DNA of 13,503 bases from Zancudomyces culisetae (taxonomy: Eukaryota; Kickxellomycota; Harpellomycetes; Harpellales; Legeriomycetaceae), in NCBI GenBank assembly GCA_001969505.1, contig LSSK01001138.1, positions 1 to 13,503 of the forward strand, written 5' to 3'. Positions within the stretch are counted from its first letter, which is position 1; the number at the start of each line of letters is the position of its first letter. This document shows positions 1 through 10,477 of the stretch, in pieces. The notes under the pieces were generated by a model. The model was not told where the DNA came from. It ran no database searches and saw only the letters and a program-made list of their open reading frames with translations. The position numbers were made by a program, and so were the translations under genes.

Positions 1-211
1 CATATTAACTGAGTATGTATTGTTGTATACTTGAAAGAAATTAGGCGTACCAAACACAACGTATTATTATGCAACAACTGTGTAGTAGGTGTACAAATTA
101 CTGTATTTGTCTTTTCAAAACTGTAAATAGTTTTCTCCTCATACAAATATCTACTACTGTGGTATAATTTTAATAATTTGAGGTTTCTCCCTCCTTCAGC
201 GAACGTAATTC

Positions 212-466
212 TCAACCTGCTGAGGTTTTTAAAAAACGACTCCAAAAATATAAAACATAAACAGTTTTTATTTTGATTACTTTCCTATTCCAGACATTTT
301 GAAAAGCTAAACTTTTTAAATAATAAAAATCCCGTAATATCATTTCCCTTCTTAAATATCTTTGAATCGAGTATTTACTCCTACTCAGATACAACCGATA
401 TACATACCAATAATCTCTTCTTATCTTGACAAGTCTTTCTGTGCGCGTTAATATATTTGGGGTCAT
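212..466 (-). CDS. Hypothetical basic 84-residue ORF, doubtful
   Basis: This ORF starts at an ATG and encodes 84 residues that are rich in Arg, Lys and Tyr, with runs such as RRDYWYVYRLYLSRSKYS. I do not recognise the product. There is no signal peptide, no clear membrane segment and no family motif. The arginine-rich composition is somewhat unlike what AT-rich non-coding DNA usually gives, which is the only point in its favour. No convincing promoter or neighbour supports it. It may be chance, or an exon or remnant of a larger gene. Confidence 0.15.
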   Translation of the reverse strand: MTPNILTRTERLVKIRRDYWYVYRLYLSRSKYSIQRYLRREMILRDFYYLKSLAFQNVWNRKVIKIKTVYVLYFWSRFLKTSAG

Positions 467-1157
467 TTAACTAGTGTTTCAAGTCCCAAAAAATATAAAC
501 AATCCTTTTTTAAAAATAAATCATTTGATATTGTATTGGTATCGTAAATTTATGGTATTTATCTCGCTCTAATATTTTGCTTTAAATAAATATTAAACAA
601 TATTAAACAATAGCATTTAAAGTAATTAACGTTTAACAATATATAGGGTACTTTATTTAATAACGAGGATGTGTAAAAAAGTAGATCAGTTATATATCTT
701 GAATTTGACAGCACCTACTAGCCTCGAAAAAGTGTTCAATATAGATTAATTTCTGGTGAAGCACAATGATGAATTTTGAAAAGAAATATTTCATACAATG
801 TTTATAGTAACTTTCATTTATTAAACTAAAAGATGGTAAGGAGAGAACCGTTATTGAATTTTTATTCTAAAGAAAATATGTCTTATATCCCAGACCACTT
901 ATCGCGTACCAGCGAGGATTGTTTGCAATACGCACTAGTTAGTCGAGGTATTAGTTAGTCATATTAGTACTCACCTGTTACTAAAACCTTAGGGCACACT
1001 ATTCTCAAATAAGCAGAAATTTACAAACATTAAAAGTTAAAATTTTAAATAGTTCTTGTTATAACTCACCTCTGGCAACAACCGGAATGAAATAACGAGT
1101 TTTTGTCAAAAAAAGAACCAATCCACATACATTGAATTGGGTGTCTGTCTTCTCTTA

Positions 1158-1175
1158 CCTCAACAAAAGTTGAGG
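1158..1175. repeat. Perfect short inverted repeat
   Basis: CCTCAAC (1158-1164) and GTTGAGG (1169-1175) are exact reverse complements separated by AAAA. As RNA this is a 7-bp stem with a four-base loop. It lies about 200 bp upstream of the ankyrin ORF, with no gene on either side to explain it. Confidence 0.55.
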
Positions 1176-1372
1176 CAAATAAAATTGAAACAGTTAAATT
1201 ACTCTAAAGGATACCATTTCTTTAAAAGTTAGCGAATAAAATTAAGATATAGAGGTATGTAAGAAGCAAAACTTAAATTTTTAAACTATTTCCTGGGAGG
1301 AAAGCAAAGGTAAAAAGAAAAAGCTAGAGCGGAAGCGGGACGATTTAGGCTTGTTCAAACAATAATTCATAA

Positions 1373-1585
1373 ATGTTGAAACTACTATTCGAACGAAATT
1401 CAAACTTGGTACTAAAAAGTGATTATGGACTGAAAGAAGCTATTGATCACAAAAATTTAGAGGTGATAAAGTTGTTGATTAAACATGGTGCTGATACAAG
1501 TGGACATATTGGATCAATATTGAAAGTTGCAAATGACCTACACGACAAAGACTTGATCGATCTTTGTCAAAGTCCAGCAAAGTGA
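1373..1585 (+). pseudogene. Short ankyrin-repeat ORF, probable remnant
   Basis: A 70-residue ORF whose centre is a clear ankyrin repeat: roughly residues 18-44 read DYGLKEAIDHKNLEVIKLL followed by IKHGADTSG. This matches the helix-turn-helix consensus with its conserved Ala, the VIKLLI helix and the closing HGAD. Residues 1-16 (MLKLLFERNSNLVLKS) look like the end of a preceding repeat, and residues 45-67 like the start of a degenerate next one. Ankyrin repeats mediate protein-protein contacts, so no specific role can be inferred. Known ankyrin proteins have several repeats, so this is far too short for an ordinary one. A stop lies immediately before the ATG, and a Lys/Arg-rich open stretch in another frame lies just upstream at 1288-1365, suggesting a frameshifted remnant. 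A spliced exon or a genuine tiny protein are the alternatives. Confidence 0.45.
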
Positions 1586-2113
1586 AGAAAACGTTAAAGA
1601 AATTGGTAAATATGAGCCAGTTTCAACAAAATAAAACAATTTTGTGACGCACAGATGGTTTTTAGTGTAGAAATTTATTATAATATATTTCTATACACCA
1701 ACGTCTAATGATTTTTATAAATACACTTCACTTTATGTCCGAAGAATATCTCCTTTATTTGGTTGTATATCGTGTTTTTATAATTTGTTTTTTATAGTGT
1801 TAGAAGAATACATAAATTAAAGTAGCAACGCAGTTCCTATTCTATTTTGTGTTGGTGAATTTTCTATCGTTTACCCTACTTGCGCTATTTTTTATTTATT
1901 GTTTTTCTGTTAGATACTACTAAAAAAAAACAACTGTTAGACGTAATATTTTACTAAAAAAAAGACAAAACAGAACAAAACAAAACGCGTAACTTGTAAA
2001 CACAGACTAACAGGGATATAATGTTTTTTATTCTTTACTTTTAGATTGTCTGAAATCAAATCAAATAAAGCAATTTAGCATTAACGGTGAATCACATTGC
2101 TGGGTGCACTAAA
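1586..2113. other. Non-coding gap between ankyrin-like ORFs
   Basis: No supported ORF is present here. The sequence is AT-rich with poly-A tracts near 1920-1970 and repeated ACAAAAC-type runs at 1964-1986. Nothing else recognisable was seen. Confidence 0.4.
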
Positions 2114-2311
2114 ATGAAGAATTATACCAAATATCACAAGAGTTTTAGATACGGAAAATATGCGATATATGAAGGATTAGCACAAGTATTGGTTTATTTG
2201 ATAAATACCACTTTACACTGCAAGGGTTTTCAAGTCAGGAAGAAAGGGGGGAATACTGGGTCTATTTTGTGCTGTTATCAAGAAAGCTACATGAAAGAAT
2301 TAATTGAATGA
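2114..2311 (+). pseudogene. Weak ankyrin-like ORF, possible remnant
   Basis: This 65-residue ORF begins at the first ATG (2114); the frame extends back to a GTG at 2087. Its middle reads KYAIYEGLAQVLVYLINT, which has the spacing of an ankyrin repeat: Ala, then Gly four residues on, then a V-L-x-Y-L-I helix. It lacks the terminal HGAD-type turn and ends with a Cys-containing, Lys-rich tail that I do not recognise. It is on the same strand and about 530 bp beyond the clearer ankyrin ORF, which makes a common origin plausible. It could equally be chance, since the similarity rests on only a few positions. Confidence 0.2.
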
Positions 2312-2454
2312 CATCTTGTGGGATAATTAGAGAGATAAGATAGTGATAGAAATTACAAAGTAAAATATATTCATTAGGTTTATTATCCTACTCTAATCAA
2401 AAAAAAAATAATCGTGATGGTGTAAGGGTTTGGAATTTTTAACAAAAAAAAATA

Positions 2455-4146
2455 CTAATTACGAGATACAAAGTATAAACCACTGTTTCTAGAGAGATCA
2501 GTGTTGGTAGAGTAATGTGAGGTTTTGTTGGAATCTAGATGGGAAGCAATAGGGCAATGACTTCGGATATAATAGTTTCTTATAATTAGGGAGAGGATTA
2601 GCTTTATAATATAGATGGAGTACAATTTGGCTGCACAGACTTCAGTTCCAGCGCTCCACATTACATTGGAACTATCAGTATCAGTCAACTTTAAGCCTAG
2701 GCGAATGTGTCGCTTATAATCAAACTCAGAAGCGTTCTTTCCAAAAATACTCGTGTCTCTGTTATGAGAATAGATATTAAAGCTGACGAGAGAATTTTTT
2801 GGTATGGTAACACCATTTGAAACAACAAAATCTTGGCAGACGTAGCGAGGTATAAATGACGAGGAACCAGCAAGCCTGATAGTCTCTTTTATAAATGCAT
2901 CAAGCAGGACCATTTCATCTAGCGCCTCGAAGGGAATTAAACTACCATTATCGAGATACTTTTCCATACTCAAACGCTGCTCTTCACCTAGTTCGTCGTA
3001 AACCTGTGGACGCAGACTGAGCTCAACAATTAGGTTGTGCAATCTTGTTGAGATAATGGCAACACCCATCTCCATTACAAACTGTAGTGAATGAAGCGGG
3101 TACTGGATGTTCATTCCAAAGGTATCGCTGTTGTCTGCTATATACTGAACGATATCTCTAGGCTTTTGGTAGCTTGGTAGGTATGCTCTCCGCTGGGTTT
3201 CAAGTTCCAAATACTCCAAGATGTGATTTTTTCCAACGATTCCTACTTTGTAGAGAGACGTATACAGTGTTTCTTCTGCTATTACTTTTGATGTCTTCTC
3301 GGTCAAATCTAACACACTTCCAAATAACTCTATGTCTTTTACTATGTGGGGTCCAAAATACCTAAAAGAGATTGCAAATGTCATTATCCGTTTTAAAGTA
3401 TCAAATAGATTTGTTGATTCTATTTCTTTTGTGTTAAACACCTTTCCTGTAGATACTATTGAGATTTCAATTATCCGTTTCAGTTTTTGTTGTATAGCTT
3501 CTATCGACTCCTTTAAATCTACACTTGATGTGTATTGTGCAAAGGTTCTCGCGTAGATGTTGTGGTGTATTCCCTTTCCAATACTCATTTCAAGATACCT
3601 TCCCCTCTTAAAGCATGTTAATTTGGTTCTGCTGAGCACTGAAGGTGGGCTCATTATGTACTCCATTAAAAATTTGCCGCCCAGCACCAGTTCTTTTATA
3701 TTTCCCTCTTGCACAACTTTGCACACATTTTCGTTTATTCCTTCTGTAGAAATATAGCCCATGTTCTGTAAGCATTCCATTCTTCTATTCATGAGTTTGC
3801 CCTTTCTAACATACTCCACTTTTTTCCATCCGTAAGGTATTGCATCATCTTTGACTGTATTCCTGACATACCGAATAAACTTAATGCAATACACAAGCAT
3901 CAGTACTATGTTTTTCCCCGTATTTATCAGCGATATCGACCAACTTTCATAGCTGTTTTTTTTCAACAGGTTGCCAAAATCATATAAAATCAAAAACACG
4001 CACCCAACACAAACCAAGACACATTTGTGACTGGTTTTAAACCTTATTATGAGCTTTACTTCGCGACTTGCCTCCTCTACATAGTGAATAAATAATATAT
4101 AAAAGTAGTTTATTGTCTTGAGTATTTTTTCGTATTGAAAATCCAT
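2455..4146 (-). CDS. Cytochrome P450, fungal ent-kaurene-oxidase-like, atypical heme loop
   Basis: A 563-residue, unspliced cytochrome P450, probably a membrane-bound heme monooxygenase. Two hydrophobic segments (about residues 42-57 and 79-92) suggest N-terminal membrane anchoring. The I-helix region is AIIST (363-367), where many P450s have an acid-Thr pair. The K-helix ExxR is E421-T-I-R424. The later segment NGVTIPKNSLVSFNIYSHNRD followed by FDYKRHIRL has the layout of the fungal ent-kaurene-oxidase-like group. Cys504 aligns with the heme ligand 80 residues after ExxR, as expected. The loop is WSAGTEVCAA (497-506): Trp replaces the usual Phe, Glu502 replaces the Arg/His two before Cys, and Ala506 replaces the last Gly. 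The frame is otherwise intact. The roughly 100-residue N-terminus before the IPYGW segment and the Ser/His-rich tail (about 528-550) are also unusual. Substrate unknown; the family call is from motifs only. The start is the first ATG after an in-frame stop. Confidence 0.88.
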   Translation of the reverse strand: MDFQYEKILKTINYFYILFIHYVEEASREVKLIIRFKTSHKCVLVCVGCVFLILYDFGNLLKKNSYESWSISLINTGKNIVLMLVYCIKFIRYVRNTVKDDAIPYGWKKVEYVRKGKLMNRRMECLQNMGYISTEGINENVCKVVQEGNIKELVLGGKFLMEYIMSPPSVLSRTKLTCFKRGRYLEMSIGKGIHHNIYARTFAQYTSSVDLKESIEAIQQKLKRIIEISIVSTGKVFNTKEIESTNLFDTLKRIMTFAISFRYFGPHIVKDIELFGSVLDLTEKTSKVIAEETLYTSLYKVGIVGKNHILEYLELETQRRAYLPSYQKPRDIVQYIADNSDTFGMNIQYPLHSLQFVMEMGVAIISTRLHNLIVELSLRPQVYDELGEEQRLSMEKYLDNGSLIPFEALDEMVLLDAFIKETIRLAGSSSFIPRYVCQDFVVSNGVTIPKNSLVSFNIYSHNRDTSIFGKNASEFDYKRHIRLGLKLTDTDSSNVMWSAGTEVCAAKLYSIYIIKLILSLIIRNYYIRSHCPIASHLDSNKTSHYSTNTDLSRNSGLYFVSRN

Positions 4147-4190
4147 GACGTATTGTGGTGTACTTGTAATTTTTAACTATTTCCAATAAC

Positions 4191-4197
4191 TATATAA
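4191..4197 (-). promoter_or_regulatory. Candidate TATA element for the P450 gene
   Basis: On the minus strand this reads TTATATA, about 45 bp upstream of the P450 start codon. It is the closest TATA-like element to the gene. The surrounding DNA is AT-rich, so the match is only moderately informative. Confidence 0.3.
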
Positions 4198-4525
4198 GTC
4201 TATCATAGTTAGCCTGAGTGAGATTTATAGACTTTAGCAAATATATAATTATTCTTCAATACCCTATATGGTTTACTTTTTTAGCTATTTATTTGTATTT
4301 ACATTATTCACCAAGCACAAGGGAAAATCAATATTTATATATACTAGTCGTATTTAACTTTTTACTTTTTCACCATGTGTTTGTACATTTGCCCAGACAA
4401 ATGAATGTGTAAAAACTAAAATTCAACTTTTTTTTTTAATTGTCTATTTGTTAAAATCCTTGACATTAATATCAACTTGTCATTCACTGACTTTATCTCC
4501 CCTTTTCTAGTTTATTGGCCGCGTT

Positions 4526-4690
4526 ATGCGTTTTTTAAAATCAAGCCCGGATGTGGTGTGCCAGAAAAAGGTGTTGTTATTAATTAATGATGAAACTGTG
4601 GATCAAATTCATCAATTGTCGTTATGGAGAAACGCTTTGTTTGTTTATTCCGAGCCAGCTCCGAAAATCAGCAATTATATAAACAGATGA
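4526..4690 (+). CDS. Hypothetical 54-residue ORF
   Basis: The ORF runs from ATG to TGA and gives a balanced peptide with segments such as QKKVLLLINDETVDQIHQL and ALFVYSEPAPKISNY. It is visibly less AT-rich than its flanks and free of the Phe/Tyr/Ile runs that non-coding DNA here produces. It is directly preceded by an intron-end-like stretch: CACTGAC (branch-point-like) at 4485-4491, then a pyrimidine run and CTAG ending at 4510, after which the frame is open to the ATG. It could therefore be a small protein or the last exon of a spliced gene. It resembles no family I know. It lies divergently from the P450, about 380 bp away. Confidence 0.25.
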   Translation: MRFLKSSPDVVCQKKVLLLINDETVDQIHQLSLWRNALFVYSEPAPKISNYINR

Positions 4691-5488
4691 TTAGGAGGTG
4701 GAATGAAAAAAAAAACGACAAGTAAACCAAACGTAATTTAATGGCCAGGTTTTAATTTGAGATTTACTAAATACACAAAATTCATTGCCTGTGCTATTTG
4801 TAATCGTAAAGTTATTACAAACTAATTGACGTGGGTGCAACCTTTACTTGAGCACAGGTGTTATAGAGCTAATATAATGCACACACATCTAGTGTGTATA
4901 GCTATACTTATACGACTAGTGGAGACGATCAATAACTTTATTAAGTGGTTGCGTGTAGCTTTTAATATATCAAAATACTTGCAAATATATCAACCTTATC
5001 ACTAAAATTTACCCGATTGAGCAAAATTCAACGTAAAATCAAAGACAAAAATAAAGTAATGGGATGGGATGAAACGAAATGGACAACCTTGAAAATCCTA
5101 AAAATGCTATAATAAAAAAAACTATACTGAAAAGTAGGTGATCAATTATATACAGCACCGCTTTAACGTGGAAAATTTTGAACAATCAAGGTTGGTTTGG
5201 TTTGTGTAAGACTAGTATGTGGCGGAAGTATTGTAAATACAAATGTTCGCAACACTTTGATTTTGGTACCCATAAAGCTTGATGTATATTATATGCTGTA
5301 GCTTTTATATTTTTATACTAGTCATCACTTGCAATTATGTGGCCAGAATTATGTGCTTGAAAATTACAAAAAATGTGGTAGTCCCCTTCACTCTTTGTGG
5401 TTAGAACTGATCGTTTTCGTGTGGGTCACTTTTAATAAAGTAAAATGTCCATGAGTTTAAACATATTGGTGTTTTTGATTCGTTAATT

Positions 5489-5514
5489 CCCCCTTCCCCC
5501 TCCCCCTTCCCCCC
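5489..5514. repeat. Four C5-6 runs, G-quadruplex motif on the minus strand
   Basis: Runs of five, five, five and six C are separated by only TT, T and TT. The minus strand is therefore a textbook G-quadruplex motif with very short loops, and the plus strand an i-motif candidate. It sits in the middle of the intergenic desert, not next to a recognised gene. Confidence 0.75.
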
Positions 5515-6451
5515 TGAAACTTAAACTTTTGCTGGTGAGAAAGAAATGACTCGTATATGATGAATTTGGCCAACTATGGCTAATTAAAGCAGGCCTTTAC
5601 ATTTTTGGAATGTTCTCAAAGCATGCTGTGGTCAAATGGAGTTGAAAATTGGGATTTTCAGAATCCCTTAGAAATTATTGTCTAATTAGTTCGGGAAAGC
5701 TGAAAATATAATCTGAAAAAAACTGAAAATAAGTGAGGATTTTTTGATTATCAAACGATGACATCATTGTTCTACCGTCATAGATTTAGATTCCAATGAC
5801 ATCACACAGCAAATAAAAACAGAAACTTTTTACCATGTTTAATTGCTTATGAGCGAATAATATACTTGATGCTTTGAGGCAATCTTTACTGGGCCAAGTT
5901 TTGGCGATAAAACACATCAATTAGAAAATGTGGCATTTAGTAACACATATTCATCCTTTTTTTTTACTGCCCAAACATGAATAGAAAGATAAACTTTACA
6001 AACATCGCTCCTTTTGGTGTTTAGTGCAAAACATTATCTATTTACAGTGTCAATAACTGTAATAATAACAGTAAACGAAAAACGATAATATCGAAGAAAA
6101 CGGTCAAGAAAAATAAAAGAAAAAAATCCGAATGAACCAATACTTTCACAATCTACGTTTCGAAACACAACACAATAAGTCTTATATACTTTATAATTCC
6201 TGGTGTGAAAATTAACAAGTCGTATTTTCTCACAAATACTGATTCTTGAAGTGAACAACAAAGTGGAAAAAAATAGTTAAATTTCGTCCGCTCTGATTCA
6301 AAGCTGAAACAAAAATCATCTTGGAGTAAAAGGTTGGTAAACTGTTCATATAACACTTAAATTTGTATAGCAGATTTGGAGAAATGTAAAAAAAAAGAGT
6401 AGGTAAATGAATTTGTAGAGTCCTTGTTGTGTAGGTAAAATTGATCTATAA

Positions 6452-6481
6452 CTACACCTACACCTACACCTGCGCCTATAC
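6452..6481. repeat. CTACAC hexanucleotide tandem repeat
   Basis: Three perfect CTACAC units (6452-6469) are followed by the decayed units CTGCGC and CTATAC. Just upstream, GTGTAGGT at 6429-6436 is the reverse complement of ACCTACAC at 6456-6463, so the two could form an 8-bp stem with a 19-base loop. Confidence 0.65.
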
Positions 6482-7556
6482 ATATACATTTATTTACAAA
6501 TATATATACATATTGTATTTATAAACATTATATAAGCTTTCGCAGAATTAACGGTGGACAGAGACAGCTATTTTTTACTATAATTATGATCCAGTAGTTG
6601 CTATCCTCAACTTCTAATGCTCATTTCCTCGCTTTAACAACGGAGATAATGCGTTTATCATTACCCCACCTTGTGGCTATCAATATATCCTTTTTCGGAA
6701 CAATGCGCACAGCTTTGTATGAAAATAAACGTCAAGATGGTATTAAATACTTTGACATCTATAAAAATAAAACTAAAATATGTGTCACACCAGTATCTTT
6801 TTCCGATTCAACTTTATTCTTCCGTAATTCCGATTAGTTATAAAACATTTTTTGATCCATGAATACAAAAGGACATTATACTATCAAAATTCCGAAAAAA
6901 TAAACTCGGAAACATCTCCCCAAAAGAAAAACACATAGAAACATAAAGAAAACTCGATTAAACTCGAAGAAATCCCTCTCCTCCCTCCCCCCTCAAAAAA
7001 AAACAACAAAAGTAGAGATAATGGGTGTGTCTCAATATACAACATTCCGCATATAATCCGAATAAACCGTTTGAAACACTTGTTCTATTCTAATATTTTC
7101 CAATTCCAGAAAACTTTACACTAAACAAGTCTTTGAAAATGTATTTACAATTTACTACTGAGTGTGTGTTTTTTCTTATTCTTTATCCTACTCTTATTTA
7201 TAAACACAGTATCTTGTGTAGATTATACTGATTTTGTCGTGTTATAAAGGAAAGTGGTGGTTATGGAACTGTGGACTGCTTTTCATTTAAAACAAAAGGT
7301 GAGTAAGACAAGTTCAGCTATATAACGCACTGTTTTAGCTGAAAATTAATCATACTTTTGGAGCATTTTATTTTTAACTTTTCAGTAAGAATATGTCGAA
7401 TAAAGTGGGCGAAAAAAGAGCAAGATAATGTATTAATTGACGGGAAATGGGTGGAGAAGGAAATGGTGATGGTAAGTAGGTAGATAAGCAGAAAAGCTGA
7501 CAGAAATCGATATGGGGTGATATTCACAACAGTCAGCGTTGATTTGTAAGAAAATA

Positions 7557-7588
7557 GGAAAAGGAAAAGGAAAAGGAAAAGGAAAGGG
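7557..7588. repeat. GGAAAA tandem repeat
   Basis: Four GGAAAA units are followed by GGAAAGGG. This is a homopurine microsatellite, typical of slippage-prone yeast intergenic DNA. Confidence 0.75.
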
Positions 7589-7755
7589 CAAGTCGAGAAA
7601 AAAAAATTTTACTTTTATTTATCGTGACAAAGATCAAATCAGGCACCTTCAAAATATTGATTTATCAGCGTGTGGGTAGGAAAAGTAATATTACCAAATA
7701 TTTTAAAGATTTCCAATGATCAAGGTGATGCAACTGATGAAGGACAGGGCGATTA

Positions 7756-7777
7756 TTCTGCAGCTTAGCTGCAAGAA
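7756..7777. repeat. Small inverted repeat with TTA loop
   Basis: TGCAGC and GCTGCA flank a TTA loop. The stem can extend by TTC/GAA with a single-base bulge. The surrounding 60 bases are less AT-rich than average and also carry a short acidic reading frame without an ATG. Confidence 0.4.
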
Positions 7778-7867
7778 AGTTTGCTATAGAATTTTGGCAA
7801 TATGACGCCTTGAATATTAGTAAAAAACAAAAACAACAAAAAAAAACGAATATATATATGTATGTAT

Positions 7868-7889
7868 AAAAAGTATATAAAAAGTATAT
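7868..7889. repeat. 11-bp tandem duplication
   Basis: AAAAAGTATAT occurs twice in tandem and is followed by another A run. It includes TATA-like steps about 375 bp upstream of TOM70. Confidence 0.6.
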
Positions 7890-7932
7890 AAAAAATTTTT
7901 TTTTTCTTTTTTGCTCTATTTTTTCCTTGTTT

Positions 7933-7970
7933 ACAGCCTAAACATTCACAGCCAAAACATTCACAGCCAA
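7933..7970. repeat. 15-bp tandem repeat upstream of TOM70
   Basis: The unit ACAGCCWAAACATTC is present twice in full plus an 8-base third partial copy. The only difference between the full copies is one T/A. It lies about 300 bp upstream of the TOM70 start and is one of the few non-simple repeats in that promoter region, so a regulatory role is possible but not shown. Confidence 0.65.
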
Positions 7971-8263
7971 GATGAAATGGAAATGAAAATAATGAAAATT
8001 TTTTGTAAAATTGGCAATGTTTGTTTTTGAAATAAACAAAATTGATAGCGAATACAGAAAGTAGTGGTGGGTGGGAGGATTTTTTTTATGCTTTTTTGCC
8101 AGTATTTTATTTGTCCAAAAATTTGAGAGGAATTGATTAAACAAAAATAATCAAACAAAATATAAAAAAAAAAGAAATGATAATAAATCAAGTGAATAAA
8201 TGAAAACCATATATTGCTAAATATACAAAAAAAAAATTAAAGAAAGAGAAATAAAAGGAGAAA

Positions 8264-10003
8264 ATGTCGGAAGAGGCAGTAGCAAGCAGTGTCAGCAAGA
8301 CAGGGCTGATGAACAAAAACTGGAAGTTTGTCGCATCAGTGGTGATTCCGCCAGTAATCGTAGCAGGTCTGGCACTTTGGTACTACCAACGAAACCAAAC
8401 AACACCTACCGAAGTAAAAACCAAAAAGAAGAAGAAGAACAAGAACAAAAGCAAGAAGGTGTCAGATGAGGAAAAGGAAAGCAATGCCGGTAATGGCAAG
8501 GTAGAGAAAAGTATAGGGGATTTTGAGACGGCAATGAAATTCAGTGAGGAGGGGATTGAGAATTTGGGAGCAAGCGAGAGAAAAAAGTATGGAAATCTGC
8601 TTAAAGATAAGGGCAACGAATACTATAGAGAAAGAAGCTTTGAGCAAGCAGTGGAAACATATACACAGGCAATCAAGTTTAGCAAAGATCCAGTATTCTA
8701 TGCAAACAGAGCAGCCTGCTACTCAATGATGAAAAAGTACGAGGAGGTGATTGAGGATTGCAACGAGGCATTGAAGATCGACTCAAAATACATCAAGGCA
8801 TTGATGAGAAGAGCACAGGCGTATGAACAAGTAGGAAAGAACCAAGAATCGCTATACGACTATACCACGGCGTGTATTTTCGAGGACTTTAAGAACAACA
8901 CAGCATCGGTTGGGGCAGAAAGAGTATTGAAAACAATAGCAGAGAAAGAGAGCGCAGAAAGATTGGCAACAAGAAAGCCAAGACTGCCATCGAAATCGTT
9001 TATCTCGGGATACTTCAACTCGTTCCGAAGCAACGGAGAGGCGATAAAGGCGGAGGGAACAGAGGAGCTGAGCGAGGCGGTAAAAGAATACAACATGAGC
9101 ATTGAGCTGAGCATCAAGAAGAAGTATGCCGAGTCAATCGAGCATTTGGAAAAGGCAATTGAGCTTGGACTGAGCGGAGCGGCATATGTTGAGGCACACA
9201 GTTTGCGAGGAGCATACCACTTTTTGAAGGGATCGTTGGAGTTGGCAGAGGAAGACTTTGAGGCAGCGTTGCAGGCTGATCCAAAACATCTGCGCACACT
9301 ATACAGAAAAGCAAACATGTATACCGAAAAGAAGGATTTGGAAAAGGTAGAAGAGCTCTTGATGAAGGGACAGAATCTTGCGCCCACTGATCCTGAAGCT
9401 TATTTCCAGCTTGGCCAGCTCAGTTTCCTCAAACAAAACTTTGAAGAAGCAACTTCCCACTACCAAAAGGCCCTTGACCTCGACCCCACCTACGTCTACC
9501 CTTACATCCAGCTCGGCGTGTCTCAGTTCAAGTTGCTGCGTGTCGAAGATGCCATGCAGACCTTCAATTTGGCTATGGCCCGCTTCCCAATGCGTTCTGA
9601 CCTATACAATTACTATGGTGAAGTCTTGGCTGAGCAAGGTTTGGTTGTTGATGCCTCCAATGCCTTTGACAAGTCTATTTCCATCGACAAATCAAATCCT
9701 CTTCCCTATGTAAACAAGGCCCTCGCCATGTTTACTCACCCTGGAAATGTTCAGGACAGTCTGGTTCTTATCAAAGACGCTATGAGTGTTGATCCTGAAT
9801 GTGAATTGGCTGTTGCTGCTCTCAGCCAAATCTACTTGCAACTTGGAATGTTTGAGGATAGTTTGGCCATGCTTGACCGCGCTGTTGAACTTGCAAAGAG
9901 CCAAGATGAACTTGTTTCCACCATTACTTTTAGAGAAACCACTGCTGCTCAATACAAATTCATCAAAGAACACCCTGATTTTGTCTCTAGACTTAGCAAT
10001 TAA
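8264..10003 (+). CDS. TOM70: Tom70, mitochondrial outer-membrane import receptor
   Basis: A 579-residue Tom70, the outer-membrane receptor that takes hydrophobic preproteins and their Hsp70/Hsp90 chaperones from the cytosol and passes them to the Tom40 channel. Residues 22-41 form the N-terminal membrane anchor (FVASVVIPPVIVAGLALWYY), followed by a Lys-rich stretch (52-65) typical of the linker. The chaperone-clamp TPR domain spans about 108-205. By alignment to Hop-type clamps it keeps the dicarboxylate-binding residues K114, N118, N148, K178 and R182. After a linker (about 225-260), C-terminal TPR units run from about 285 to 565, for example PEAYFQLGQLSFLKQNFEEA. The length is close to the family norm of about 600. 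The start is an ATG in an A-rich context. Synonymous codon use switches sharply near codon 370, from A/G-ending to T/C-ending codons. The gene contains ten CTG codons. Confidence 0.95.
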   Translation: MSEEAVASSVSKTGLMNKNWKFVASVVIPPVIVAGLALWYYQRNQTTPTEVKTKKKKKNKNKSKKVSDEEKESNAGNGKVEKSIGDFETAMKFSEEGIENLGASERKKYGNLLKDKGNEYYRERSFEQAVETYTQAIKFSKDPVFYANRAACYSMMKKYEEVIEDCNEALKIDSKYIKALMRRAQAYEQVGKNQESLYDYTTACIFEDFKNNTASVGAERVLKTIAEKESAERLATRKPRLPSKSFISGYFNSFRSNGEAIKAEGTEELSEAVKEYNMSIELSIKKKYAESIEHLEKAIELGLSGAAYVEAHSLRGAYHFLKGSLELAEEDFEAALQADPKHLRTLYRKANMYTEKKDLEKVEELLMKGQNLAPTDPEAYFQLGQLSFLKQNFEEATSHYQKALDLDPTYVYPYIQLGVSQFKLLRVEDAMQTFNLAMARFPMRSDLYNYYGEVLAEQGLVVDASNAFDKSISIDKSNPLPYVNKALAMFTHPGNVQDSLVLIKDAMSVDPECELAVAALSQIYLQLGMFEDSLAMLDRAVELAKSQDELVSTITFRETTAAQYKFIKEHPDFVSRLSN

Positions 10004-10314
10004 TCTTTTTTTTTTCTTCTCTTTTTATCTCTTTTTAGGGATGTCTTGACCTATCTTTTATGTTTATATTTATATTTTTAATTCTATTTATATATTCAAT
10101 CTCTGTCTGACTTGTCTTTTATCTTGTCCAAATCGTAACCATTCGCATTATACATTCAAATTTCTTATCCCTAACCTTTACACTTGTTCATCAATATCTC
10201 GTCTTCCCTACCAAATTATTGAATTAATTAACTAACTAATCAACAATTAATCCAAGTTTTGGATTTTCACATGATCTCAGAAATTCCGATTATACAAAAC
10301 ACCCTCTTCCTCTT

Positions 10315-10336
10315 CCCCTTCCCCTTGCCCTTCCCC
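10315..10336. repeat. C-run tract, G-quadruplex motif on the minus strand
   Basis: C runs of 4, 4, 3 and 4 are separated by TT, TTG and TT, inside a longer polypyrimidine stretch starting near 10302. It lies about 215 bp upstream of the PCD1-like start codon, where a poly(CT) element could influence nucleosome positioning. Confidence 0.55.
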
Positions 10337-10477
10337 AGTTTCAAATTGGTTTTTTAAACATCCTTTACTTGTACTATAATAACAAACCTACAAATAACAA
10401 CTAATATTAACAAATGTTGACTATTATGCTTGTATAACGGTCTCAATACATTGTGTAGAGCAAAAAAATCAGTTTAG

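Larger units (their letters stand above)
1..1372. other. Gene-poor AT-rich stretch
   Basis: No convincing gene is visible apart from the doubtful minus-strand ORF at 212-466. The stretch holds a perfect 10-bp tandem duplication (TATTAAACAA) at 591-610, a direct repeat of TAGTTAGTC at 936-944 and 952-960, a 41-codon ORF at 833-958 and a perfect 7-bp stem hairpin at 1158-1175. A GTATGT motif at 1255-1260 resembles a yeast 5' splice site, but no matching exon structure could be assembled. Just upstream of the ankyrin ORF, 1288-1365 reads without a stop in another frame as a Lys/Arg-rich peptide (ESKGKKKKLERKRDD), which may be decayed coding sequence. Confidence 0.5.
4147..8263. other. Long intergenic desert, about 4.1 kb
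   Basis: This stretch has no ORF of more than about 80 codons with recognisable content. It holds the 54-codon ORF at 4526-4690, a 12-bp palindrome GTATAGCTATAC at 4896-4907, a C-run block at 5489-5514, two copies of ATGACATCA at 5758-5766 and 5796-5804, a hairpin GGGATT-TTCAG-AATCCC at 5651-5667, and microsatellites at 6452-6481, 7557-7588, 7868-7889 and 7933-7970. A well-formed intron-like segment runs from GTGAGT at 7299 to TTTTCAG ending at 7385. The last few hundred bases must contain the TOM70 promoter. The stretch is unusually long for a compact yeast genome. Confidence 0.5.
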